Positions 47,916 through 56,123 of a stretch of DNA of 64,000 nucleotides are shown here, piece by piece (positions within the stretch are counted from its first letter, which is position 1; each line of letters starts with the position of its first letter). Source of the stretch: Glutamicibacter arilaitensis Re117 (GTDB lineage Bacteria > Actinomycetota > Actinomycetes > Actinomycetales > Micrococcaceae); assembly GCF_000197735.1 (NCBI RefSeq), contig NC_014550.1:682001-746000 (forward strand), written 5' to 3'. The translations under genes and the position numbers were made by a program. The notes below the pieces were generated by a model. That model was not told where the DNA came from. It did not search any database and saw only the letters and a program-made list of their open reading frames with translations.

Positions 47916-49214
47916 CTAAGTGGAGCTTGCCACACCATGGCTGTGCGCCAGCGCGACAGCTTGGGCGCGGGAGCCGACGCCCATCTTCTTGAAGAGATTG
48001 CGCACGTGGAATTTCACCGTGTTCTCGCTGATCCCCAGCGCCTGCGAAATAGCCCGGTTGCGCTGCCCCGCTGCCAGAAGCTGCAGGACCTCGAATTCCC
48101 GGCCGCCCAGGCTCCATTCGGCGATGTCCGCCGCGTCTGACGGAGGGGCGTCCAGCGGGAGCCTCACCGAGACTTCCGTGCCCCATCCGCCCATGACCTC
48201 GATCTCGATCAGCCCGTTCAACGCCTCCACGCGCCGCACGAGGCGGTCCAAGGCCGCCGCGGAGGGATCGATGCCGCCGCGTGCATCGTCGCGGACGTTG
48301 ATCAGCAAATTCTCACCGTCGCAGTCCCACTGCACCCGGATCCGCTGGATGTCTTCCTGCTCCATCATCGCCAAGGCCAGGCCGCGCACGATGGCCCGGG
48401 CGGCATGAGCCACCTCGCCGGGCAACGCCCTGCCGTTCTTGGGCGGCTCGACGAATTGCAGGTCCACGCCGCTCAAAGTGGTTAACGGGCGCAGGTCATC
48501 GCGCAAGCGGGTGAAAGCCGAAGCAACCGGTTCCTCCACGATGCTATTGGTGCGGTCATCCACGGTCTTGAGCCCGACCAGGGTCTTGGCCGCAAGGTCG
48601 ATGGCGGCAACGCGCGCGGCCGCATCGTCCAATTGCGTGGAGCGCAAGGTCGCCAGCAGGATATCGAGGCTCGTCGCATACTGTTCCACCAGCTCGCCGG
48701 TGACCCGGACCCGCTCTGCTGAGACCGCGCGCGATTCGCGCAGATAGGACGGAGGGGCATCGGCCACCTTCTCGCGGATCCGGTTGGCGGCCAGATTCCA
48801 CAGGTATTCGACCAACTCGGGCTGGCCACCGGCGGGGCGGGGCTCGATGAGCACCAGCAACGCATTGCTGGGCGGGTAGCGCAGGGCGAGGATATCCCGC
48901 GGAGCTCCGCCGATCTCGGCACGCTCGCTCCAGCGGTTCTCACCGGGATGGGAACCGCGGATCCGATCCAGTTCCGCTATGCCCACCAGATCCGTGATGC
49001 GCTGGTCGCCGGCGAGCTTCCTGGGCCTATCGGTGCACTCCTCGGTGAAAATGGCCAGGGCCGCGCAACGGATTTCCGGAGCCAGAGCATCACGCAGGCG
49101 AACGGCGATCTGCGGCAGTGCAACCGTGGCCAGCAGCGCGATCGATTCGAGCACCCCTGGTGCCGGTTCGGCAGCTTGCAGGCCAGGGGCGAAAGAGGAG
49201 TCCAGAATGCTCAT
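47916..49214 (-). CDS. LuxR-type regulator with kinase-like ATPase domain
   Basis: A 432-residue protein from ATG 49214; the frame is open to 49271. The N-terminal half is GAF-like or coiled and contains RVTGELVEQYATSLDILLA. Residues 270-370 resemble a HATPase_c domain of NarX-type kinases: N-box-like AHAARAIVRGLALAMM, G1-like NVRDDARGG and G2-like GGWGTEVSVRLPL. The last 65 residues are a LuxR HTH (LAAGQRNRAISQALGISEN, TVKFHVRNLFKKMGV). No phospho-acceptor His is seen. It is divergent from hxlB-hxlA and probably controls formaldehyde fixation. Confidence 0.75.
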   Translation of the reverse strand: MSILDSSFAPGLQAAEPAPGVLESIALLATVALPQIAVRLRDALAPEIRCAALAIFTEECTDRPRKLAGDQRITDLVGIAELDRIRGSHPGENRWSERAEIGGAPRDILALRYPPSNALLVLIEPRPAGGQPELVEYLWNLAANRIREKVADAPPSYLRESRAVSAERVRVTGELVEQYATSLDILLATLRSTQLDDAAARVAAIDLAAKTLVGLKTVDDRTNSIVEEPVASAFTRLRDDLRPLTTLSGVDLQFVEPPKNGRALPGEVAHAARAIVRGLALAMMEQEDIQRIRVQWDCDGENLLINVRDDARGGIDPSAAALDRLVRRVEALNGLIEIEVMGGWGTEVSVRLPLDAPPSDAADIAEWSLGGREFEVLQLLAAGQRNRAISQALGISENTVKFHVRNLFKKMGVGSRAQAVALAHSHGVASST

Positions 49215-49249
49215 GCAGGCCAGTGTATCGCAGCTCGGGGGACCAGCCA

Positions 49250-49265
49250 CTATCCGAAAGGATAG
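49250..49265. promoter_or_regulatory. inverted repeat CTATCCGAAAGGATAG between regulator and hxlB
   Basis: A perfect 6-bp inverted repeat with a GAAA loop lies in the 161-base divergent promoter. It is a candidate binding site for the LuxR-type regulator. Confidence 0.5.
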
Positions 49266-49375
49266 GTTCAACTGCCTGTAAATGGCGTAGCGGCCACCCC
49301 TTTCTGGCCGGAGAATTGACTCATGCCCATCAAAGCCTATCCGGTCCGCCGGGAGGCGCTGTCGAAAGGAATGGC

Positions 49376-49972
49376 ATGAACACCATGGCCGAACCCCTCA
49401 CCGAAGCGATATCCCAGCAGGACGTGCTGGACACCATGGACCTGGTCCACTCGGAGATCGAGGCAACCGTGCGGGGCGTGAAGCCGCAGCAGGTCATCGA
49501 GCTCGCTGCGCAGCTGCGCGCGGCACCGAGGGTGTTCGTCGCCGGCGCCGGGCGCAGCGGGCTGGCCCTGCGCATGGCGGCGATGCGCCTGATGCATCTG
49601 GGCCTGGCCGTGCACGTCGCCGGGGATGCCACCACGCCGGCCATTGCCGAGGGGGACCTGCTGCTCGTGGCCTCCGGATCCGGAACCACCGCAGGCGTGG
49701 TCCAGAACGTCCGCACCGCCCAACGGGTCGGTGCCCGGATCGCGGCCATCACCACCGATCCATCCAGCCCCATCGGGTCGGCCGCCCACGTTCTCGTAGA
49801 AGTCCCGGCCGCCGGGAAAACGGACCACGGATCGTCCATTACCCGCCAATACTCCGGCAGCCTGTTCGAGCAGGCGCTGTTCCTGATCACCGAAATCGTG
49901 TTCCACACGCTTTGGAGCGCGGATGACGCCACCGCCCAGCAGCTGTGGCAGCGCCACGCGAACCTGGAGTAG
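49376..49972 (+). CDS. hxlB: 6-phospho-3-hexuloisomerase
   Basis: A 198-residue SIS-domain isomerase that converts D-arabino-3-hexulose 6-phosphate to fructose 6-phosphate in the RuMP pathway. The SIS signatures are VFVAGAGRSGLALRMAAMRL and LLVASGSGTTAGVV. The ATG at 49376 has AAAGGA just upstream; earlier open frame is not coding. It precedes hxlA by 57 bases. Confidence 0.9.
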   Translation: MNTMAEPLTEAISQQDVLDTMDLVHSEIEATVRGVKPQQVIELAAQLRAAPRVFVAGAGRSGLALRMAAMRLMHLGLAVHVAGDATTPAIAEGDLLLVASGSGTTAGVVQNVRTAQRVGARIAAITTDPSSPIGSAAHVLVEVPAAGKTDHGSSITRQYSGSLFEQALFLITEIVFHTLWSADDATAQQLWQRHANLE

Positions 49973-50029
49973 ACCGGTGCTTTGGCGCCAATACCAACCC
50001 ACCACCAATAACCCCTGAAAGGGACCATC

Positions 50030-50653
50030 ATGAAAATCCAAGTTGCCATCGATCTGCTCAGCACCGCCGAAGCGCTGGAGCTGGCAGGAAAAGTCGCCCC
50101 GTATGTGGACATCATCGAGCTGGGCACCCCGCTGATCAAGGCCGAAGGGCTGTCGGTGATCACCGCCATCAAGCAGGCCCACCCGGACAAGACCGTCTTC
50201 GCGGATATGAAGACCATGGACGCCGGGGAACTGGAAGCGGATATCGCCTTCGCCGCTGGCGCGGATCTGGTTTCCATCCTCGGAGCCGCCGATAATTCCA
50301 CGATCGCCGGCGCGGTCAAGGCCGCCACCGAGCGCGGCAAGGGCATCGTCGTGGATCTGATCGGCATCGCTGACAAGCCAGCCCGGGCCCGCGAAGTTGC
50401 TGCGTTGGGTGTCCAGTTTGTCGAATTCCATGCTGGCCTGGACGAGCAGGCGCAACCGGGCTACGACCTGGATGTGCTGCTGAGCGCTGGCGCGGCATCC
50501 CAGGTGCCATTCTCGGTGGCTGGCGGCGTTAGCATCAGCACGATTGCCGACGTCCAGAAGTCCGGCGCGCAGGTAGCCGTGGCCGGCGGTGCCATCTACT
50601 CCGCCGAAGACCCGGCTCAGGCAGCCAAGGAACTGCAGGCCGCGCTGGTCTAG
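50030..50653 (+). CDS. hxlA: 3-hexulose-6-phosphate synthase
   Basis: A 207-residue TIM-barrel enzyme that condenses formaldehyde with ribulose 5-phosphate. Signatures are IQVAIDLLSTAEAL, FADMKTMDAGELEADIAF (active-site Asp-x-Lys) and FSVAGGVSISTI. With hxlB it forms the RuMP formaldehyde-fixing pair, useful for detoxifying formaldehyde or growing on methylated compounds. AAAGGG precedes the ATG. Confidence 0.95.
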   Translation: MKIQVAIDLLSTAEALELAGKVAPYVDIIELGTPLIKAEGLSVITAIKQAHPDKTVFADMKTMDAGELEADIAFAAGADLVSILGAADNSTIAGAVKAATERGKGIVVDLIGIADKPARAREVAALGVQFVEFHAGLDEQAQPGYDLDVLLSAGAASQVPFSVAGGVSISTIADVQKSGAQVAVAGGAIYSAEDPAQAAKELQAALV

Positions 50654-50734
50654 ACGCGATTCCCCGTGGGGGTCGTGAACCCGATCGGACCGAGTAAGAC
50701 CACCGATCCTAGTGTTCACAATGTCCAGAGGCAC

Positions 50735-50863
50735 TACAGTTAGCAGGACCTTGGCTAGAGACTGCTCGGATAGTTCTGGGAAAGCCCGGCTCCAGGCATT
50801 GGCTCTGCTGGTCAGAGCCATTGGCGCCCCCACCGAGAGCAGTGAATAATCGGCATCGTTCAC
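50735..50863 (-). pseudogene. degenerate SDR C-terminal fragment
   Basis: The minus-strand frame reads GAPMALTSRANAWSRAFPEL, then SEQSLAKV, which parallels ASPMALTDGVKAWSEAFPDL and YKQSLAKV in the fragment at 50965-51192. The frame then loses similarity. It is a more decayed copy of the neighbouring SDR tail. Confidence 0.5.
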
Positions 50864-50905
50864 ATTGGGATGGTGGCGCGAAAGCGTTAGCCGGTGGACG
50901 TTAAA

Positions 50906-50946
50906 GCACTCCAGAGGCCGGGATAATATCCCGGCCTCTGGAGTGC
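50906..50946 (-). terminator. terminator after truncated SDR
   Basis: A perfect 19-bp stem (50906-50924 with 50928-50946), 3-base loop, followed on the minus strand by TTTAACG. Confidence 0.85.
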
Positions 50947-50964
50947 AGGAAAGTGTTCCGGGGA

Positions 50965-51192
50965 CTAGTAGAGCTTGTTGGCTCCACCATCTGCCATGAG
51001 AGTTTGGCCGGTGACGTACTTGGCGTCATCCGAGAGCAGGAACGCGACCACCGGTGCGACGTCAGCTTCCGGATCGCCGAAGCGGCCCAGCGGAACCTTG
51101 GCCAGCGACTGCTTGTACAGGTCTGGGAAGGCCTCGCTCCAGGCCTTGACGCCGTCGGTCAGCGCCATGGGGGAGGCCAGTACACCCGATAA
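50965..51192 (-). pseudogene. truncated short-chain dehydrogenase (C-terminal tail)
   Basis: About 75 residues of an SDR C-terminus: LGRFGDPEADVAPVVAFLLS, then DDAKYVTGQTLMADGG, ending at a stop at 50965. The Rossmann fold and catalytic residues are gone; similarity ends near 51190, just before a hairpin. It keeps its terminator, so the 3' end of an old gene has survived. Confidence 0.75.
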
Positions 51193-51203
51193 GTAAATAA
51201 CCG

Positions 51204-51238
51204 GCTAAGTGAGGGGCAACCAAGCCCCTCACTTAGCT
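51204..51238. terminator. hairpin at the edge of the plasmid-like segment
   Basis: GCTAAGTGAGGGG (51204-51216) pairs with 51225-51237. It lies where SDR similarity stops and the small plasmid-like genes begin. Confidence 0.55.
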
Positions 51239-51270
51239 ATATCCCCAGCACACCAAGGACAATAAAACCT

Positions 51271-51683
51271 ATGACTAGCGACCCCAGCATCTGGGAAAGA
51301 AACCTGCAAGCGGACACTGAGCGGTTGCAGAAATCGGGCGTGGCGGCCTCCGCCGCCAGCTCCCCCGGCCGCCGCGCTCAAACCTTACCCCCGGTACCGA
51401 ACCTCTGGGACGTTTTCACTCACCAGGGCAAACCCTATCGAGTGATGCGGTTACAGCCCGGAGAGTACCCAGGCCACCCTATCCAGCCACATCAAGCCGT
51501 AACCGCTCTCATTCATACGCCCACCGGAACCCCACAAATTCACGGACAGGCCACCGCCCGCACTTAGTGCACGTGGTCTGGGAGGACGAGAAAGGGGAGA
51601 CCTACGGGACGTGGCTGCCGCACTTGTCGGTCACGTTCGATAATCTTCCTCCGTACCCCACGACCGAAGGACAGCAACCCTGA
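51271..51683 (+). pseudogene. hypothetical protein, apparently frameshifted
   Basis: The first frame (51271-51567, 98 codons) begins MTSDPSIWERNLQADTERL and contains LWDVFTHQGKPYRVMRLQPG. After its TAG, another frame with plausible coding sequence continues to TGA 51681-51683: HVVWEDEKGETYGTWLPHLS, then VTFDNLPPY. A one-base shift near 51540-51565 would join them to a protein of about 137 residues. No family is recognised. The style resembles small genes of actinobacterial plasmids or integrative elements. Confidence 0.45.
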
Positions 51684-51922
51684 CTCGCAACGCCTCAGAG
51701 ATTTTCGATGACCTCAAAGCCCTGGCCAACGAGCTGGAAGACCTCGCCGCTACCGGACGCATCACTATGAGCATCGACTCATGGAACAAAGACTATCCCG
51801 ACACGAAACCAGCCGTCGCCCAAGCCCTGGCAGCGCTACAGGTCGCAATCAACGCTACATGCTGGATGGAAACCCTACCCGCCGCCGGCCCAACCGACGC
51901 GAAACCGGGGCAACGCGGTTAA
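51680..51922 (+). CDS. small hypothetical protein, possible CTG start
   Basis: An 80-codon frame starts with CTG at 51680, overlapping the TGA of the previous frame, and reads TRNASEIFDDLKALANELED, then GRITMSIDSWNKDYPDTKPA and QALAALQVAINATCWMETLP. It looks like a real helical protein. No ATG, GTG or TTG lies upstream before an in-frame stop at 51641; the first ATG is at 51767. Function is unknown. Confidence 0.45.
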   Translation: MTRNASEIFDDLKALANELEDLAATGRITMSIDSWNKDYPDTKPAVAQALAALQVAINATCWMETLPAAGPTDAKPGQRG

Positions 51923-52061
51923 GCCTCCTTCCCACCTGTGCACAGCAAAAGCCCAATCGCTGCGCTGCTTTTCCTGCACCGACGTGGACAGCAGGAACCA
52001 AACGACCACCCGCACACAAGCCACAAGCTGCGGTACCTGAGTTCGCCTACGACAGGGGATC

Positions 52062-52268
52062 ATGGCTCATGCACGGCATCTAGCGATGAGCACGGAAGCG
52101 ACAAGAAAAATGGGAGGTACGCAGAAAATGCGGCAAAGTAAAGCAGGCAGAGTCAGCGAAAAGCACGCGCGCCGTACTAACCAAGAACTCCAAGCGCTCA
52201 GCGAACCACCGATGAACGATCCCATCGAACACCTCATTGCCAAAACCGAATTCGACTCCGGAGCTTAA
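52062..52268 (+). CDS. small basic hypothetical protein
   Basis: A 68-residue frame with AGGGG just before the ATG. The sequence is Arg/Lys-rich early (KAGRVSEKHARRTNQELQAL) and ends PIEHLIAKTEFDSGA. Nothing is recognised. It ends exactly where a ZIP-like fragment in the same frame begins, which marks a probable recombination junction. Sequence from 51923 to 52061 holds nothing recognisable. Confidence 0.4.
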   Translation: MAHARHLAMSTEATRKMGGTQKMRQSKAGRVSEKHARRTNQELQALSEPPMNDPIEHLIAKTEFDSGA

Positions 52269-52292
52269 GACCAAATAAGCAAAGCCTTCACC

Positions 52293-52742
52293 TTGATTCT
52301 GGCCGGGGTAGCAATTTTGTTCGCGGGCGGAAGCCTCGCTGGCGTTGTCTTGATCGACGGCGCCATCATCGGCATCGCCTTGTCCGCCGGCGGGGCGGCA
52401 GCCCTCTTGATCGCGATCGCGCTGTCGATCGAGCTTCTGTTCGTCGCCGCCTCCACAGCGGGATCCGCGCGCGCGGGCGGCGGCTCCCTCGGCACCGCGA
52501 TCGGTGTCGGCGCCTTCGTTGCGGTCATGATGCCTATCGGCGCGGTGCTCGGCGCCGTCGTCTTCGCCGGTGTCTCAGCCCCCGTGCTGATCGCAGGCCT
52601 CGGCTTTGGTGCCGCCGCCCTGCTTTTCACCGCCGTCGCAGAGCTGTTGGTCGAAGCCTACGAAATCAAAGAGAGCACCGGCACCATCGCGATGGCAGCC
52701 GGCGGCTTCCTGCTATTTCTCATCCTCATGATGCTGATGTGA
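52293..52742 (+). CDS. ZIP-like metal transporter fragment
   Basis: A 149-residue hydrophobic frame starting at TTG, with about five transmembrane segments. The order LLIAIALSIELLFVAASTAG, then MMPIGAVLGAVVFAGV, AELLVEAYEI and the final helix resembles the C-terminal half of ZIP proteins, which import zinc or other divalent metals. The HNxPEG motif is not conserved and the N-terminal helices are missing; an in-frame stop at 52266 bars extension. It may be non-functional. Confidence 0.45.
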   Translation: MILAGVAILFAGGSLAGVVLIDGAIIGIALSAGGAAALLIAIALSIELLFVAASTAGSARAGGGSLGTAIGVGAFVAVMMPIGAVLGAVVFAGVSAPVLIAGLGFGAAALLFTAVAELLVEAYEIKESTGTIAMAAGGFLLFLILMMLM

Positions 52743-52826
52743 CCATGCTTACGCACCCGAGGACGGGGCAAGCCGCATACGGGCCCGGTCGCACGCCACC
52801 TTTAGCCAAGCCATGGCGATACCGGT

Positions 52827-53510
52827 CTATCGAGGTGTGGCTACGCGTTCGAGCCCATCAATGTCGAGAATCGTGACATCACGACGCCCGTGGAGTTCGA
52901 TGACACCGGAGGCGGAGAGCGCGGCAAGGCGTCGGCTCAGAGTTTCTGGCGTGGTGCCCAGATAGGAGGCGATTTCGTACTTCGCCAACGGCAGCCACAC
53001 TGTGGGCACGCCGTCTCGGATGCTGCCGGGCAGATCCAGCAAGTAGGCCGCGATGCGGGCACTGACATCGCTGGAGGTGATGGCGGCCAGCAATCGCTCG
53101 ACGGAGGCGAGCCTGTCGGACAGAGTCCGCATCATCCGCAGACCGACATCAGGGTAGTCGCGCAGCAGGGCCGAGAGGTCGGTGTGATCGAAGACGCACA
53201 TCCGGCTGTCTTCCAGCGCGACGACGAGGTCATTGGGCAGGTGGCCGGTCAGGAAGGCCCGTTCGCCCACGACATCACCGTCGGTCACCGTGCGCAGGAT
53301 TTGTTCCTGGCCATTGGCCGCCGCATGGCTGACCTTGAGCTGTCCGCTGTGCATCACCAACAGACGCGACACCGACTGACCTGGCGAATAGACCGTCTCT
53401 CCCTTGGCAACATGCACCGGGCGGACGAACTCCGCGACCCGCAACTGCTCCTCGCGGGTGAGTCCTTGGAAGATCGGCACGCGGCTGACGCACAAATCAT
53501 CTACAGGCAT
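52827..53510 (-). CDS. Crp/Fnr family transcriptional regulator
   Basis: A 227-residue regulator with an N-terminal cyclic-nucleotide-like beta barrel (PIFQGLTREEQLRVAEFV, then MHSGQLKVSHAAANGQEQIL) and a C-terminal winged helix (LPLAKYEIASYLGTTPETLS, RRLAALSASGVIEL). The FNR Cys cluster is not present; only one Cys is seen early (LCVSRVP). It is divergent from the HMA-domain gene; an FNR-like box sits between them. Confidence 0.9.
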   Translation of the reverse strand: MPVDDLCVSRVPIFQGLTREEQLRVAEFVRPVHVAKGETVYSPGQSVSRLLVMHSGQLKVSHAAANGQEQILRTVTDGDVVGERAFLTGHLPNDLVVALEDSRMCVFDHTDLSALLRDYPDVGLRMMRTLSDRLASVERLLAAITSSDVSARIAAYLLDLPGSIRDGVPTVWLPLAKYEIASYLGTTPETLSRRLAALSASGVIELHGRRDVTILDIDGLERVATPR

Positions 53511-53599
53511 GTGGCAAGTCTACCGGAGTCGGCATCGGCGCCGCGGGACCGGACCGCGGCAGCGGCAGCGACGCCTCGGTAGCAGGCGCGCACCGAACA

Positions 53600-53611
53600 T
53601 GATCTATGTCA
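53600..53611 (+). promoter_or_regulatory. FNR/CRP-type box TGATCTATGTCA
   Basis: TGATCTATGTCA, flanked by CA and AGG, is a TGA-N6-TCA palindrome like FNR-family boxes. It lies in the 170-base divergent promoter between the Crp/Fnr gene and the HMA-domain gene. Confidence 0.55.
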
Positions 53612-53680
53612 AGGAGTTCCGGGCGCCGCAAACCTATCATGAAGGTACCAATAAGGAACACATCACGAAAGGGGTCAACA

Positions 53681-53920
53681 ATGGCCACCCCCACCACCCC
53701 CACCACTCACACCGTCCTGAGAGCGGAGGGATTCTCCTGCCCGTCGTGCGTGGCGAAGATCGAGAAGCAGGTCGGGCGACTCAAGGGTGTCGAGAACGTG
53801 AAGGTCCACTTCGCCTCCGCCCGCATCGAGGTCGACCATGACGCCGAGCGCATCTCCGTGGATGACCTCGTCGCCGCTATCGCCAAAGCCGGCTACAGGG
53901 CCGCACCGTCTGCCTTCTGA
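53681..53920 (+). CDS. heavy-metal-associated (HMA) domain protein
   Basis: A 79-residue free-standing HMA domain. The metal loop is EGFSCPSCVAKIEKQVGRL (CxxC). It resembles copper chaperones and the N-terminal domains of P1B ATPases. AAAGGGG precedes the ATG at 53681. The next gene encodes a P1B ATPase without its own HMA domain, so this protein probably delivers metal to it. Confidence 0.88.
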   Translation: MATPTTPTTHTVLRAEGFSCPSCVAKIEKQVGRLKGVENVKVHFASARIEVDHDAERISVDDLVAAIAKAGYRAAPSAF

Positions 53921-54014
53921 GGCCAACGGCCCCCGCGGGCCGCCTGCGGACATCCTTCCGACATTCCACTCTGCCGGTCTGCTGGCACGAGACCCAGAAA
54001 GGTCGTACCCGAAA

Positions 54015-56018
54015 GTGAACAGGCTCCAAAAATGGGTCTATGGGAACTGGTCAGTCCCCGTCGTATCCGGCGTGCTCATCATCATCTCCTTCGCCATCCA
54101 GCGGCTGGCCGGGGGTGTCGCCAACCTCACCGTCAGCCCCCAGTGGTGGCTCGACGCCGGGGCCCACGCCACTCACGCCAGCGCGGCTTTCACCCTCGGG
54201 GATGTCTTCATGATCGCCGCGGCCGTGGTTGCCGGCTACGGGATCGTGGCGAAGGCGGTGCGCGCGCTGATCGCCAAGGTCGTCGGCATCGACCTGCTCG
54301 TGTCGGTTGCGGCTATCGGCGCGGTCATCATCGGCAACTTCTGGGAGGCCGCGGCGGTCACGTTCCTGTTCGCGATCGGCCACGCGCTGGAAGCTGCGAC
54401 CCTGAACAAGACCCGCTCGGCACTGGCCGAACTCGTCGCCGTCGCCCCGGATTCCGCGATCGTTGTGCGCGATGGCGAGCAACAGGAGATCCCTGCCGGG
54501 CAAGTGAGAATGGGCGAGATCGTCCTGGTCAAGAACGGTGCGAAGGTCCCCGTGGACGGCCAGGTCGTCTCCGGCACCGGTGCCATCGACGAGGCCTCCA
54601 TCACCGGCGAGTCCATCCCGGTGGAGAAAACTAAAGGCGGGCAGGTCTTCGCCGGCACCGTCTCCCGCGGCGGCTTCCTACAGGTCCTGGCCACTGGCAT
54701 CGGCGCAGATACCACCTTGGCCCGCATCATCCACCGTGTGGAAGAGGCTCAGGACGCCAAGGCCAAGACCCAGGCCTTCATCGACCGGTTCTCCACGTGG
54801 TACACCCCCGCCGTCATGGTCCTGGCCCTGGTGGCCGGACTTATCAGCGGAGACGTGGTGCTGGCCCTGACCCTGTTGGTCATCGGCTGCCCGGGCGCCC
54901 TGGTGATCTCCATCCCGGTCGCCATCGTGGCGGGCATCGGCCGCGCCGCGCGCAACGGCATCCTCATCAAGGGCGGCGAGTTCCTGGAGACCTCCGCGAA
55001 GATCACGGCGGTCGCCGTGGACAAGACCGGCACCCTCACCGAGGGCAAACCGCAGCTGACCGACGTCATCATCCTGGATTCCACGCTCGACCGTACGGAG
55101 GTGTTGCGCTGGGCCGCGGCAGCTGAGGCCGGCTCCGAACACCCACTGGCCCGCCCCATCCTGGAGACCGCCCGCGAGGAGGGCGTTGCCCCGCAGGGCA
55201 TCCCCGGCGCCGTCACCCCGGTCCCCGGCAAGGGCATCGTGGCGAACGTCAATGGCCGCCAGGTGCTGATCGGCAACCCGCCGCTACTGGAGCAGTACGG
55301 CATTGCCTCGGGCATCGCCGAGGCTGCGCAGGCCGCCCAGGACCTGGCCGCCGCCGGGAAAACACCTATGATCGTCGCTGTTGACGGGAGGGTGATCGGC
55401 GTCGTCGCCGTCGCGGACCAGATCCGCCAGGACGCACCGGAGATGGTCGCGCGACTGCACCGGGCCGGCGTCGAGAAGGTCGTCATGCTCACCGGTGACA
55501 CCCGACCGGTGGCCGAGGCCGTCGGCAAAGCCACCGGGATCGACGAGATCCACGCCTCCCTGCTCCCTGAGGACAAGCTGGACGCTGTCACCGAGCTACA
55601 GCGCCAGGGCCACACGATCGCGATGGTCGGTGACGGCGTCAATGACGCTCCGGCTCTCGCCACCGCGAACATCGGCGTGGCGATGGGTGCGGCAGGCTCG
55701 GCCGTGGCCGTGGAGACCGCGGACATCGCCCTGATGGGCGACAACCTGCTCAAGCTGCCCGAGGCCATCGGCCTGGCCAAGCGAACCGTGAACGTGATGA
55801 AGCAGAACATCGCGATCGCCCTGATCACCGTGGTGCTGCTACTGGCCGGAGTCTTCGCCGGCGGAGTGACCATGTCGATCGGCATGCTCGTCCACGAAGC
55901 CTCCGTGCTCGTGGTGATCGCCAACGCGATGCGGCTGCTGCGAAACACCCGAGACTCCACGACGATGCCAAAGAGTGAACGCACCATCGGGACAGCTGCG
56001 GAGCAGGTGGCCGCCTGA
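54015..56018 (+). CDS. P1B-type metal ATPase with CPG motif
   Basis: A 667-residue P-type ATPase. Phosphorylation site DKTGTLTEGK, phosphatase motif ITGES, HP motif SEHPLAR and hinge MVGDGVNDAPALA are all present. The transmembrane metal motif reads IGCPGALV instead of CPC, SPC or CPH, so the third ligand is Gly. The last helix ends LVHEASVLVVIANAMRLL. The metal is uncertain. The GTG at 54015 is preferred because it is the last start before the membrane part; upstream frame is antisense-like. Confidence 0.85.
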   Translation: MNRLQKWVYGNWSVPVVSGVLIIISFAIQRLAGGVANLTVSPQWWLDAGAHATHASAAFTLGDVFMIAAAVVAGYGIVAKAVRALIAKVVGIDLLVSVAAIGAVIIGNFWEAAAVTFLFAIGHALEAATLNKTRSALAELVAVAPDSAIVVRDGEQQEIPAGQVRMGEIVLVKNGAKVPVDGQVVSGTGAIDEASITGESIPVEKTKGGQVFAGTVSRGGFLQVLATGIGADTTLARIIHRVEEAQDAKAKTQAFIDRFSTWYTPAVMVLALVAGLISGDVVLALTLLVIGCPGALVISIPVAIVAGIGRAARNGILIKGGEFLETSAKITAVAVDKTGTLTEGKPQLTDVIILDSTLDRTEVLRWAAAAEAGSEHPLARPILETAREEGVAPQGIPGAVTPVPGKGIVANVNGRQVLIGNPPLLEQYGIASGIAEAAQAAQDLAAAGKTPMIVAVDGRVIGVVAVADQIRQDAPEMVARLHRAGVEKVVMLTGDTRPVAEAVGKATGIDEIHASLLPEDKLDAVTELQRQGHTIAMVGDGVNDAPALATANIGVAMGAAGSAVAVETADIALMGDNLLKLPEAIGLAKRTVNVMKQNIAIALITVVLLLAGVFAGGVTMSIGMLVHEASVLVVIANAMRLLRNTRDSTTMPKSERTIGTAAEQVAA

Positions 56019-56123
56019 CGCCCATCCCGGGGCAATGGACCCACCCCGGACACCGGGCACCTCCAAGACTCAAAACAACCACGCAAACACCAAAAACAAC
56101 ACACGAAACAGAGGAGACCGACC

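Noticed and set aside
49337..50863. 508-codon minus-strand frame covering hxlB and hxlA
   Set aside because: Only its first 40 codons are meaningful (SDR relic); the rest is antisense to two certain genes.
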